25,999 nt of DNA from CAZPLZ01 sp964587525 (GCA_964587525.1 CAZPLZ010000019.1:1-25999); one strand, 5' to 3'. Positions 7,247 to 15,094 are shown, numbered from the stretch's first letter. Numbers and translations are program-made. Notes: generated by a model not told the origin, from the letters alone.

Positions 7247-8820
7247 AGTCCCTCTCCTTGCTTGCGTGCGCAGCCCCAATCCTCATCATGTGTGCAGTCT
7301 GGACCTGGCTTTCGCAGGATTTTATTTACGGGGAAGCTCATGCCCAAAGACCGATTGGCTTGTTCGTGGCGCTCTGGATCTTCGGCTGGGCTGGGTATGT
7401 CACAGCATGCTACGGGGTGGCCAGAAGAGCCCGGTCAAGCAGAGGGGCGGGCTTGATCCTCCTGATCGGACTGTTGGCCCGACTCTTCCTCTGGCCTTCG
7501 TCCCTGATACAGGAAGATGACCCGTACCGTTATCTGGCGGATGGCATGTGCCTGACCTACGGCGTCAACCCGTTCACGGTCACCCCGGTGGAATTGCAAC
7601 GCGTGGCCGCCGGGGGAGACGCCCCCGGTCTCCCAGACGCGTTCATAACCTCGCTGCGCACCCCGCAGGCCCAGGAAGCGCTGGCGCGGGTCTCCTATCC
7701 CAGGTTGCGCACCATTTATCCGCCGCTGGCGCAGGCGGCATTCGCGCTCGGGAGCTGGCTGACCCCCTGGGACTGGCGAGGGCAGCGCGCCGTCGCCCTG
7801 CTGGCTGACCTCCTCACCGTCGTGGCACTCGCGGCGCTACTGCGTTCGCTGAAGTTGCCGCTCACCTGGCTCGTGGTTTACCTCTGGAATCCCCTGGTGC
7901 TTAAGGAAATCGCCAATTCCGCTCACATTGACGCACTCGCCACTGCCTTGCTGATCGGCAGTCTGGCCGCCCTCGCAACGTCGGCGAAGCCTTCAACCAA
8001 GCATCCGCACGTAAGGCGCTTTTTCGCGCCGGTGGCTTCAGGCATGCTGCTGGGCGCCAGCGCGCTCGCCAAGCTCTACCCCCTGGCCGTGCTCCTTTTA
8101 AGCGCCGCCGCCTGCATCAGGCTGGCCAGCCGACCCTTCGACTCGTCCGCTGCGCCCTCTCGCTCAGGGCTAGCCCTTCGACTGAGCTCAGGGCTAGCCC
8201 TTCGACTGAGCTCAGGGCTAGCTGCGGGGGCACTGCACCTGGGGTGTGTGCTGGGAACCCTCTCCCTGGGATATGCAGCGTTCGCTGGAGCGGGAGCCGG
8301 CAATCTCACCGAGTCGCTGTGGGTGTACCTTACACAATGGAACCGGAACGCTGGCCTGCGCCAGGTACTGGACTTCGCCACCGGCGTGGGGCCGCTGGCC
8401 CCGGCCACCGTACGGATATTTATCACCGCCCTGGTCCTCCTGGGGTTGGCTGCGCTCATGCTGTTTTTCATCCGACGCATCCTCATCACGGCCAACGGGC
8501 AGTCCTGCGTGGAGTGGCTACTAAAAGGGTCGATGGCGGTTCTGGCCGCCTGGCTGCTGACCGCTAAAGCGGTGTTTCCCTGGTATGCGGTTCCCCTGAT
8601 CGCGCTGGCTGCAAGCCGTCCGCGCTTTTGGGTCTTAGGATTGTCAGGAGCCTTCGCCGCCTATTACCTGCTCTTTCTGGCTGAATACCGAGCCGGGCCC
8701 GCCGCCGCTTCCTGGAAGGCTGTCATCACGGCAGTGGAACACGGCGCGATCTGGCTCGGCCTCGGCTGGGCGTGGTGGAAAAGCCAAGGCGCCAGAACGG
8801 CGGCGTTCTGGCGCCTTTAG
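7243..8820 (+). CDS. Polytopic GT-C-like (mannosyltransferase-type) glycosyltransferase
   Basis: The ATG at 7243 overlaps the preceding stop; the frame open upstream is a shadow of the GT2 gene. The 525-residue product has about 10-12 membrane segments. After the second helix group comes IQEDDPYRYLADGMCLTYGVNPF (near residues 90-112), an acidic first-loop motif typical of GT-C polyprenyl-phosphate-dependent transferases such as the GT87 and mannopyranosyltransferase-like groups, followed by RLRTIYPPLAQAAFALG. The catalytic Asp pair is plausibly in EDDPYRY. I infer transfer of a lipid-linked sugar outside the inner membrane, working with the GT2 partner. A 24-bp tandem repeat (8164-8222) is read through in frame and encodes LALRLSSG repeats in a loop. 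The last codons lie within a perfect hairpin. Confidence 0.78.
   Translation: MKSLSLLACAAPILIMCAVWTWLSQDFIYGEAHAQRPIGLFVALWIFGWAGYVTACYGVARRARSSRGAGLILLIGLLARLFLWPSSLIQEDDPYRYLADGMCLTYGVNPFTVTPVELQRVAAGGDAPGLPDAFITSLRTPQAQEALARVSYPRLRTIYPPLAQAAFALGSWLTPWDWRGQRAVALLADLLTVVALAALLRSLKLPLTWLVVYLWNPLVLKEIANSAHIDALATALLIGSLAALATSAKPSTKHPHVRRFFAPVASGMLLGASALAKLYPLAVLLLSAAACIRLASRPFDSSAAPSRSGLALRLSSGLALRLSSGLAAGALHLGCVLGTLSLGYAAFAGAGAGNLTESLWVYLTQWNRNAGLRQVLDFATGVGPLAPATVRIFITALVLLGLAALMLFFIRRILITANGQSCVEWLLKGSMAVLAAWLLTAKAVFPWYAVPLIALAASRPRFWVLGLSGAFAAYYLLFLAEYRAGPAAASWKAVITAVEHGAIWLGLGWAWWKSQGARTAAFWRL
8164..8222. repeat. In-frame 24-bp tandem repeat, about 2.5 copies
   Basis: Two identical 24-bp units start at 8164 and 8188, followed by 11 bases of a third (8212-8222). 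Each has the CCCTTCGACTGAGCTCAGGG palindrome-like core, a type often found scattered between genes in bacterial chromosomes. A degraded copy seems to precede it (CCCTTCGACTCG near 8134). The unit is a multiple of three, so the reading frame of the membrane protein is kept and gains LALRLSSG repeats. Confidence 0.85.
8786..8818. terminator. Strong hairpin at the end of the GT-C-like gene
   Basis: A perfect 14-bp stem (8786-8799 with 8804-8817, loop GCGG) ends in TTT and directly abuts the TAG stop at 8818-8820. It sits between two convergent genes and could stop transcription from both sides. The U tract is short, so an intrinsic terminator is likely but not certain. Confidence 0.6.
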
Positions 8821-8862
8821 CCGACCATGAACAGGCGGCTGGGCTGCTATGCTTTCCGGAGG

Positions 8863-9525
8863 TTACTTGACAGTCCCTGGGTGCTCCTCGCCTGGATGCT
8901 CTTTACCCGGATGTTCCTTCCCCGGATGCTCTTTGCCCGGATGTTCCTTTCCACCCTCCTCCATCGCGGACCCTTCCAGAACCGCTAACCGTTCCTTGCT
9001 CACCCGCTTGCCGGCCTTCACCTTCACCAGTTTGTTCCCCTCATAGGTGAACCGCGGCTTCCCATTGACCTTGTGAATCTTGGTTGCGGTGACCTTCAGG
9101 GCGTCTCCGGACGGCTCAAGCCAGAAATCCAGGTCCAGGACATCATCGGATGTGGTGCTCTTGAAATCGGTGCACGCGAAGTATGTCTTGTCGTCAATCA
9201 TGCGAACCGGGTCGTGGATCTTGACAAACTTCAATGTCCAGTCCTTGTTGAGTTCGTCATCGTGCATGGAGTGGGTCCCGCCCCCACTCTTCTGCAAGGC
9301 CTCGATATGGGCTGTCATCGCGGCCTTGATCTCGTTCCCGGTGAACGCCTTGGCCTTGGTGCCAGGATGTTCCTCCCCAGGGTGTTCCTTTGCGTGTTTG
9401 CCGGGATGTTCCTTACCCGGGTGCTCGTCCTTGGCCTTGCCCCCCATACCGTGGGCAGTCCATGGGACCGCACACACCACGCCCGCAACTGCCAGCATCG
9501 AAACGAATGTCCGTATCTTAACCAT
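8863..9525 (-). CDS. Exported protein with N- and C-terminal EHPG repeats
   Basis: I recognise no family for the core. The 220-residue product has a signal peptide (MVKIRTFVSMLAVAGVVCAV...TAHG). EHPG occurs four times at residues 34-55 and five times at 194-217, mostly as pentapeptide EHPGK; both blocks end in EHPGEEHPGT. The central domain (about 60-180) looks compact and beta-rich (DWTLKFVKIHDPVRMIDDKTYFACTDFKS, FWLEPSGDALKVTATKIH, KPRFTYEGNKLVKVK). Regular His and Glu suggest metal binding or a flexible charged linker, as inference only. The ribosome site AAGGAGG overlaps the 3' end of the upstream transglutaminase gene, whose stop is 5 bases away, so the two are almost surely co-expressed. 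Start at 9525 is well supported. Confidence 0.85.
   Translation of the reverse strand: MVKIRTFVSMLAVAGVVCAVPWTAHGMGGKAKDEHPGKEHPGKHAKEHPGEEHPGTKAKAFTGNEIKAAMTAHIEALQKSGGGTHSMHDDELNKDWTLKFVKIHDPVRMIDDKTYFACTDFKSTTSDDVLDLDFWLEPSGDALKVTATKIHKVNGKPRFTYEGNKLVKVKAGKRVSKERLAVLEGSAMEEGGKEHPGKEHPGKEHPGKEHPGEEHPGTVK
8875..8946 (-). repeat. C-terminal EHPG pentapeptide repeat block (5 copies)
   Basis: Five consecutive 15-bp DNA units encode EHPG plus one residue (K, K, K, E, T). The units are near-identical at the DNA level, pointing to recent tandem expansion or homogenisation. Confidence 0.9.
9361..9426 (-). repeat. N-terminal EHPG pentapeptide repeat block (4 copies)
   Basis: Four EHPG units are encoded, with HAK inserted after the second. 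The last two (EHPGEEHPGT) match the end of the C-terminal block, as if one block were copied from the other. Confidence 0.9.
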
Positions 9526-9530
9526 CGCTG

Positions 9531-10556
9531 TTATCCTCCTTCGTTGGAATCAAAATCGCGGTAGCGCCAAGTCGCGGTGAGCAGTCCCACCGGCTGGCCT
9601 TTCACTTCCGCATAAGGTTCAAGAAACCAGTTTAGCCTTCCCGAGTTCGGTGCCGGAGAGAGCAGGACATCCCGCCCGGTGCTTAAGAGCACCCGATTCG
9701 GATCCAGCGTGCCGAAGTAAAACTCGCGGCGGTCAGCGTGCTTCCACGCCTCCGAGATGTCCACCGGCACCCAGCCATGCTGGGAATGGTAAAACTCGGC
9801 CCAGCAATGATAGCCTTTCAACGTGCCCTCGGCCTCGTCCGGAAGGGGATAGCCCATGTTGAACCGGGAAGGGATGCCCGTCACCATGGAAAGTGACATG
9901 AACAGGGAATGAAAATCCGTGCAATTCCCCTTCCCGACTTCACAGGCGTAGACAGAATCGCCATGACCCCAGCCCTCTCCGTTTTTTTCGTACTTCATGT
10001 GCTTGAGCACGTAATCATACAGGGCCCGGGCTTTGGCCAGCGACTCGCCGCTCTCACGGGTCACATCCTCCGCGATGGCCCTGATCTCGTCATTGACAAG
10101 CACCAGACCCCGAGGCTCAAGATGGAGAGACGCTGGCTCCAGTCCTTTGGCTCGATCGCGGCCATCCGGGGCGGACCGGGAGTCATCCGCGGCCGAATCC
10201 AGCCCGCGCTGGGTGTGCCGTTTCACCCGCCAGGTCAGCCTGATGGTCTGGGGCTTCCTGGCACTCTTCCCCTCGGCAAAAAACACTTTGTTGCCGTACT
10301 CCTTTTCGGTCGTGAACCGGTAACGGTAGGGCGACTCAACGTCTACCAACGTCACTTCTTGCGCGCTTCGCTCCTGCGGCACGGGGAGCCACACCCGAAG
10401 ATGTTCCTTTGAATCAATTATGCCCGGAAGGGTAACCTCGAGCGTGAGCTCAAACTCGCGAGACGCCGGTCCAGCCGGTGTGTCTGCGTTCGTCCCACCC
10501 GCGAGCGCAAGCGCGATCGCGAGGCCGTACATGAGGTTGTTCACCATCACTTCCAT
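9531..10556 (-). CDS. Exported transglutaminase-like protein
   Basis: The start at 10556 is chosen for an AAAGGGG site 8 bases upstream and because it gives a signal peptide (MEVMVNNLMYGLAIALALAG...TNA); the frame open to 10766 overlaps the divergent TVP38 gene. The 341-residue product has an N-terminal beta domain (LTLEVTLPGIIDSKEHLRVWLPVP) and a transglutaminase-like papain fold. The triad is visible: Cys212 in GKGNCTDFHSLF, His250 in GYHCWAEFY and Asp266 in WVPVDISEA. Such bacterial proteins act as periplasmic proteases, amidases or crosslinkers; the substrate is unknown. An insert rich in Asp, Ser and Arg (about 117-140) separates the domains. It is followed after 5 bases by the EHPG-repeat protein, a natural candidate partner or substrate. 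Confidence 0.88.
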   Translation of the reverse strand: MEVMVNNLMYGLAIALALAGGTNADTPAGPASREFELTLEVTLPGIIDSKEHLRVWLPVPQERSAQEVTLVDVESPYRYRFTTEKEYGNKVFFAEGKSARKPQTIRLTWRVKRHTQRGLDSAADDSRSAPDGRDRAKGLEPASLHLEPRGLVLVNDEIRAIAEDVTRESGESLAKARALYDYVLKHMKYEKNGEGWGHGDSVYACEVGKGNCTDFHSLFMSLSMVTGIPSRFNMGYPLPDEAEGTLKGYHCWAEFYHSQHGWVPVDISEAWKHADRREFYFGTLDPNRVLLSTGRDVLLSPAPNSGRLNWFLEPYAEVKGQPVGLLTATWRYRDFDSNEGG

Positions 10557-10613
10557 GCCATAACCCCTTTCGAGCCCGGATGATTCCCACGGAACCTTTG
10601 AACCCGAACCGAG

Positions 10614-10621
10614 TATTATAC
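10614..10621 (+). promoter_or_regulatory. Possible -10 element before the TVP38 operon
   Basis: TATTATAC ends 11 bases before the ATG at 10633, with no Shine-Dalgarno site between them. The same TTATACxTGCT sequence stands at the same distance before the chimeric copy at 15459, which supports it as an inherited control element. No convincing -35 is seen. Confidence 0.4.
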
Positions 10622-10632
10622 ATGCTGACAAG

Positions 10633-11308
10633 ATGAAACGGTTTTTGCCACTCCTCGCCGTCGTCGTAGCCCTGGGAGTCTGCTTTCTGTTTCTGCCTGT
10701 GAAATCTTGGTTTCTCGCTTCGCGGCACTGGGTAGAAGCGCTGGGGTTTTGGGGGCCTGCGGTCATGGCCCTGGTCTATGCGACCCTCACGGTCGCGATG
10801 ATCCCGGGCAGCGCCCTGACCTTGGGACTGGGCCTCCTGTTTGGGCTGTGGGTCGGGGTGGCCACCGCCGTCGTGGGAGCGAACCTGGGAGCGTTGGGCG
10901 CGTTCCTTCATGGCGCGCACGCTGCTGCGCTCCAAGGCTGAAGCGCTGGCGCGTGCCAATCCGAAATTCGACGCCATCGACTCAGCCATCGCCCGGGAGG
11001 GCTTCAAGATCGTTTTCCTGCTGCGGCTGTCGCCAGTCTTTCCCTTCACGATCCTCAATGTCCTGCTGGGCGTCACCAAGGTGACCCCCGGCGCCTATGT
11101 CCTGGCCAACCTGCTCGGCATGTTACCAGGCACCTTCATGTATGTGTACCTTGGCTCCCTGGGTGAAGCCGCCGCGGGCGGGAGTTCACCAGGACAGATC
11201 GCCCTCAAGGTGCTCGGGTTTGCCGCAACGGTCGCGGTGACGGTCTACGTCACTCGCATCGCCAAAAAAGCGCTGACGGACATTCAGCCGCAAGCCAACC
11301 CGGCATGA
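10633..11308 (+). pseudogene. TVP38/TMEM64 (VTT/SNARE-associated) membrane protein, frameshifted
   Basis: The first frame (10633-10941) encodes MKRFLPLLAVVVALGVCFLF and the helices up to VGANLGALGAFL. The next frame continues with MARTLLRSKAEALARANPKF and ends at 11308. Together they make a normal TVP38/TMEM64-type protein of about 224 residues, with the family's FLLRLSPVFPFTILNVLLG segment. One extra base in TTCCTTCATG at 10903-10912 (probably a T; TTCCTCATG would restore F-L-M-A-R) breaks the frame. There is no recognisable slippery site. The downstream part looks intact, so the lesion is recent, a sequencing error, or rarely bypassed. These inner-membrane proteins are thought to act in lipid or small-molecule transport. 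The gene heads an operon with the MerA-like and DUF547 genes (ATGA overlap at 11305-11308). Confidence 0.85.
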
Positions 11309-12834
11309 CCCAGCACGTGGAGGGGCCGCAGCTCATTCAGGGCGACCGGTACGACACCGCGTTGCTCCGCCATGTTCACCCGCCCGGCCACATCAATCCC
11401 ACACCGAGCGAGCGGTACAACTTGGTGGTGATCGGCGCGGGAACAGCGGGCCTGGTCACGGCGGCGGGCGGCGCAGGACTGGGAGCTAAAGTCGCGCTCA
11501 TTGAAAAGCACATGTTGGGAGGCGACTGTCTCAATGTGGGCTGCGTGCCCTCCAAAGGCATCATCCGGGCGGCCCGGGTGGCCGCGGAAGTCCGCAACGC
11601 TGGCGAGTTCGGGATTCGACTCGCCGGCAGCCCAACAGTGGACTTCGGTGCGGCCATGGAGCGCATGCGCCGCCTGCGGGCGTCCATCGCGACCAATGAC
11701 TCGGTGGAGCGTCTCGCCAAGCTGGGGGTGGACGTGTATTTCGGCCAGGCGCGGTTTACCGGGCGCGACACGATCGAGGTGGACGGACACCAACTGAAGT
11801 TCAACGCGGCCGTGTTGGCGACCGGCGCACGGGCGATCATCCTTCCGGTTCCGGGCCTGGCCGAGGTGAACCCGCTCACCAACGAAAATCTTTTCACGTT
11901 GACGGCCCTGCCGCCCCGGCTCACCGTGATCGGCGCCGGCCCCATCGGCTGCGAGATGGCCCAGACTTTCCGGAGATTCGGCAGCGAAGTCTCGATCGTG
12001 AGCCTGGACCCGCGCATCATGCCCCGGGAGGACCCAGACGCCGCCGCGGTGGTTCAGCGCCAGTTTGAACTGGAGGGTATCCGGCTGTACCTGAATGCAA
12101 AAGTGAAGACAGTGGAGCGCCGCGGCCAGGAAAAAGTCATCATTTTTGAGCGTGAGGGGAAAGAAGAGTCCGTGGCCGGAGACGAGATGCTGATCGGGGT
12201 GGGACGGGCGCCCAATGTGGAAGGGCTGAATCTGGAGGCGGCCGGGGTGGCCTATGGCAAGCAAGGCGTCACGGTGGACGAGCGCCTGCGGACCACCAAC
12301 CGCCGGGTGTTCGCGGCGGGCGATATCTGCTCGGTGTACAAATTCACCCACGCGGCCGACGCCATGGCCCGGATCGTGCTGCGCAACGCCCTCTTCTTCG
12401 GGCGATCCCGGGCCACGGACCTCATCATTCCCTGGTGCACATACACGGAGCCGGAGGTCGCTCACGTTGGCATGTATGAAGCTGATGCGAAACGAGCAGG
12501 CCTCCCCGTCACGACGCTGGATGTTCCCCTCGCGGATCTGGACCGGGCCATCCTGGACGGCCAGACCTCCGGGTTCGCCCGTCTGCATCTCAAAACCGGA
12601 ACCGACCGGATCCTGGGAGCCACCATCGTCGCGGCCCATGCCGGCGAAATGATCGGCAAGCTGGTCCTGGCCATGAAGGCCGGGGTGGGCGCGGCCACCC
12701 TTTCCAGCGTCATTCATCCCTATCCGACCCAAGCGGAGGTGATCCGCAAGCTCGGCGACTCGTATATGCGTACCCGTCTGACCCCGAGGGTCAAAAAAAT
12801 AATGGCAGCCCTGCTGCGCTGGAGGCGATCATGA
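11305..12834 (+). CDS. MerA/dihydrolipoamide-dehydrogenase-like flavoprotein
   Basis: This 509-residue class I pyridine nucleotide-disulfide oxidoreductase has an FAD site VVIGAGTAG (41-49), the redox pair in GGDCLNVGCVPSK (Cys75 and Cys80), a NAD(P) site VIGAGPIGCEMA, the second FAD motif RRVFAAGDIC and the dimer-interface HPYPTQAEVIRKLGD. It resembles mercuric reductase, but has neither the N-terminal heavy-metal domain nor the C-terminal Cys pair that handles Hg(II), so mercury reduction is unlikely. An extra N-terminal stretch (1-35) lacks homologous features. MerA-like genes linked or fused to TVP38/TMEM64 genes are a known bacterial arrangement of unknown role. Start and stop overlap both neighbours by ATGA, showing tight translational coupling. 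Confidence 0.9.
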   Translation: MTQHVEGPQLIQGDRYDTALLRHVHPPGHINPTPSERYNLVVIGAGTAGLVTAAGGAGLGAKVALIEKHMLGGDCLNVGCVPSKGIIRAARVAAEVRNAGEFGIRLAGSPTVDFGAAMERMRRLRASIATNDSVERLAKLGVDVYFGQARFTGRDTIEVDGHQLKFNAAVLATGARAIILPVPGLAEVNPLTNENLFTLTALPPRLTVIGAGPIGCEMAQTFRRFGSEVSIVSLDPRIMPREDPDAAAVVQRQFELEGIRLYLNAKVKTVERRGQEKVIIFEREGKEESVAGDEMLIGVGRAPNVEGLNLEAAGVAYGKQGVTVDERLRTTNRRVFAAGDICSVYKFTHAADAMARIVLRNALFFGRSRATDLIIPWCTYTEPEVAHVGMYEADAKRAGLPVTTLDVPLADLDRAILDGQTSGFARLHLKTGTDRILGATIVAAHAGEMIGKLVLAMKAGVGAATLSSVIHPYPTQAEVIRKLGDSYMRTRLTPRVKKIMAALLRWRRS

Positions 12835-13649
12835 ACCGGACCTTCCTCTTCATCGTGTCTGTGCTCCCCATGACGGTCCCGCCTGGTGGGGGACACGCCC
12901 AGGCAAGTGCGCCCGGGCAGGAAACTGCGCTAGCTGGCCAGACGTTTGATCACGCTCACGCGGCCTACGCCGAGGTGCTGGCTGAACATATCCGAGACGG
13001 CCTGGTGAACTACACCGCCTTGAAGAAACACCGGAAACCCCTGGACAGGTACCTCGCCAGCCTCGCTGCGGTGAGCCAGGATGAATTCGACGGGTGGACC
13101 AAGTCCCAACGGATGGCTTTCCTTATCAACGCGTACAACGCATACACGCTTCAGCTCATCATCGAGCACTACCCGGTCAAGAGCATCAAGGACATCGGCG
13201 GCTGGATCCGCGGCCCCTGGAAGCAGCCGGTCGTGCACCTTTGGGGCGAATCATCCACGTTAAACGACATCGAGCATGGCATGTTGCGGAAAACCTATGA
13301 GGATTCCAGGGTGCATTTCGCGCTGGTGTGCGCTTCCCTCTCCTGCCCCGTGCTGCGACCCGAAGCCTACCGGGCGAAGGACCTGGAGGCGCAGCTTAAT
13401 GACGCCGGCGAAAAATTCCTGGCCGATCGCACCCGCAATACCTTTGACCTTTCGAAGCGCACGGCGGGCATTTCATCGATCTTCAAATGGTTCCGGAGCG
13501 ATTTCGGGGCGGGTGAACCCGAGGTGCTGGTTTTCCTGTCCCGGTTTGTCTCACGGAACGTGGCCCGGAGCCTCGTCGAGGGAGGCTGGGACGTTTCCTA
13601 CCTCCCTTACGACTGGAGTCTGAACGACCGAGCTTCTGCGACGCCATAG
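12831..13649 (+). CDS. Exported DUF547 protein
   Basis: The 272-residue product starts with a signal peptide (MNRTFLFIVSVLPMTVPPGG...AQA). The mature part shows DUF547 hallmarks: GLVNYTALKKHRKPLDRYLASLAAV, AFLINAYNAYTLQLIIEHYPVKSI, LNDIEHGMLRK, HFALVCASLSCPVLRPEAY, a QLNDAGEKFLAD helix and a C-terminal YDWSLND. The domain has a papain-like arrangement with a conserved His and Cys, but its activity is not known. It is the last gene of the TVP38-MerA-like operon, starting at the overlapping ATGA at 12831. Part of its sequence (residues about 187-206 and the WSLN end) recurs in the chimeric ORF at 15459-15698. It converges with the pyruvate kinase gene (17 bases between stops). Confidence 0.88.
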   Translation: MNRTFLFIVSVLPMTVPPGGGHAQASAPGQETALAGQTFDHAHAAYAEVLAEHIRDGLVNYTALKKHRKPLDRYLASLAAVSQDEFDGWTKSQRMAFLINAYNAYTLQLIIEHYPVKSIKDIGGWIRGPWKQPVVHLWGESSTLNDIEHGMLRKTYEDSRVHFALVCASLSCPVLRPEAYRAKDLEAQLNDAGEKFLADRTRNTFDLSKRTAGISSIFKWFRSDFGAGEPEVLVFLSRFVSRNVARSLVEGGWDVSYLPYDWSLNDRASATP

Positions 13650-13666
13650 AGGAAGTAGCCTTCTGG

Positions 13667-15094
13667 TCAGATTTGGACGATCTGGACCATCCCGGTTTCG
13701 CCGACGGGCACGCCCGGCCCGCCGCTGATCACGAGCACCCGGTCGCCTCTTCTCACCATCATGCGCGCGAGCAAGAACTTCCGCAGGCGCGGAACCATCT
13801 TCGCAAGCTGGAACCGCTGCTCCGTACACAGGGCCTCCACCCCCCAGTAGAGCGAGAGCCGGTGAAGCATCCTTGCCTCCCGCACGACGGCAAGGATCGG
13901 CACGGCGGGGCGGGCGCGCGAAACCCGCGCCACGGTACGGCCGGTGAGACTGGGAACGATGATGGCCCTGGCCCTGACCCCCGCCGCCATCCGGCAGGCT
14001 TCCCGGACGATGTACTCCGAGGGATGGCTGGCGGGCGGCAGGCTCTCCCACGGTGATCCGGAAAAATCCTTCTCCGTGACCTGGATGACCTGGCTCAGGG
14101 TCCTGACCGCCTCCACCGGATACTTCCCGATCGAGGTTTCCCCCGAGAGCATGATCGCGTCCGCACCCTCCTCCACCGCGTGGGCGATGTCCGTCACTTC
14201 GGCGCGCGTCGGACGGGGGTTCTCCACCATGGACTCCAGGACCTGGGTGGCCACGATGACCGGCTTGCCAGCCCGGCGGGCACGGCGGACGATCTCCTGT
14301 TGCGCTCCGGGAACTTTCGCAAAGGAGACCTCGATCCCCAAGTCCCCGCGGGCGACCATGAGGCCGTCGGCCGAGGCCAGGATGTCGCCGAGGTTCTCCA
14401 AGGCCTCCTGGCGCTCAATTTTTGCAATCAGCAACGGTCTGCGCCCTTCCCTCCCCGCGGATCGCTGGACGCGGCGCAGGTCGTCACCGGACCCAACGAA
14501 CGAAACCCCCACAAAATCCACGCCCGATCGCACCCCGTACGCCAGATGGCGGCGGTCTTCGGCCGTGAACGCCGAAAGGGAGAGGCGCGTCCGTGGCATG
14601 TTGATGCCTTTGCCCGAGGTGATGACCCCGCCGGTCGCGACGCGGCAGAGCACGGACGTTTTCTCAACCTTCACCACGATGAGCTGGATCGTTCCATCCG
14701 CGATGAACACCGACTGGCCCCGTTTGAGATCATGCGTCAGGCACGGGTAAGCGACCGGGATGACCCCAGCATGGGAGCTCCCCCTGCGGGAGGCGAGCCA
14801 GACCCGGTCATTCCGCCTCAGCGTCATACGCTCCGCCGGCACCTTTCCCACCCGGATTTTCGGGCCGGGGAGGTCCTGAAGAATCCCCGCAAACCGGCCG
14901 GCCTTTCTCGACGCGGCGCGAATCTTCCTCACGTAGGTCGCGAAATCACCGCGGGAGGCATGGGCGGAGTTGATCCGGAACACATCCACACCGCTGTGGA
15001 TGAGCGCCTCGATGATTTTTTGCGACGAGGACGCCGGGCCGAGGGTCGCAACAATCTTTGTCCGCTTCCGCCTCTGCGTCCCAGAGACCTTCAT
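13667..15094 (-). CDS. pyk: Pyruvate kinase
   Basis: This 475-residue enzyme makes pyruvate and ATP from phosphoenolpyruvate and ADP in glycolysis. Visible motifs are TKIVATLGPAS (12-22), FRIN (39-42), the signature LLIAKIERQEAL with catalytic Lys225 and metal ligand Glu227, MVARGDLGIEV (246-256), VIVATQVLESM and IMLSGETSIGKYPVEAV. Two regions are unusual. NFSHG is replaced by NSAHA (42-46). The K+-site loop reads DLPGPKIRV (74-82), with Leu, Pro, Lys and Val at the positions equivalent to 113, 114, 117 and 120 of muscle enzyme; Lys at 117 marks enzymes that need no K+. No ribosome site is obvious before the ATG at 15094. The normal C-terminal allosteric domain is present. Confidence 0.95.
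   Translation of the reverse strand: MKVSGTQRRKRTKIVATLGPASSSQKIIEALIHSGVDVFRINSAHASRGDFATYVRKIRAASRKAGRFAGILQDLPGPKIRVGKVPAERMTLRRNDRVWLASRRGSSHAGVIPVAYPCLTHDLKRGQSVFIADGTIQLIVVKVEKTSVLCRVATGGVITSGKGINMPRTRLSLSAFTAEDRRHLAYGVRSGVDFVGVSFVGSGDDLRRVQRSAGREGRRPLLIAKIERQEALENLGDILASADGLMVARGDLGIEVSFAKVPGAQQEIVRRARRAGKPVIVATQVLESMVENPRPTRAEVTDIAHAVEEGADAIMLSGETSIGKYPVEAVRTLSQVIQVTEKDFSGSPWESLPPASHPSEYIVREACRMAAGVRARAIIVPSLTGRTVARVSRARPAVPILAVVREARMLHRLSLYWGVEALCTEQRFQLAKMVPRLRKFLLARMMVRRGDRVLVISGGPGVPVGETGMVQIVQI

Noticed and set aside
8164..8222. CRISPR-like array
   Set aside because: Units are directly adjacent with no spacers and no cas genes are present.
8076..8495. Minus-strand frame with repeated SPELSRRA
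   Set aside because: It is the antisense reading of the 24-bp repeat within the GT-C-like gene, a common annotation artefact.
10903..10912. Programmed +1 frameshift
   Set aside because: No stop codon, slippery heptamer or stimulatory site is seen at the shift point, so mutation or sequencing error is simpler.
11284..12732. Long minus-strand frame of 482 codons
   Set aside because: It is antisense to the MerA-like gene, whose cofactor and redox motifs are complete.
11305..12834. True mercuric reductase and mer operon
   Set aside because: No C-terminal Cys pair, no metal domain and no merR, merT or merP genes nearby.
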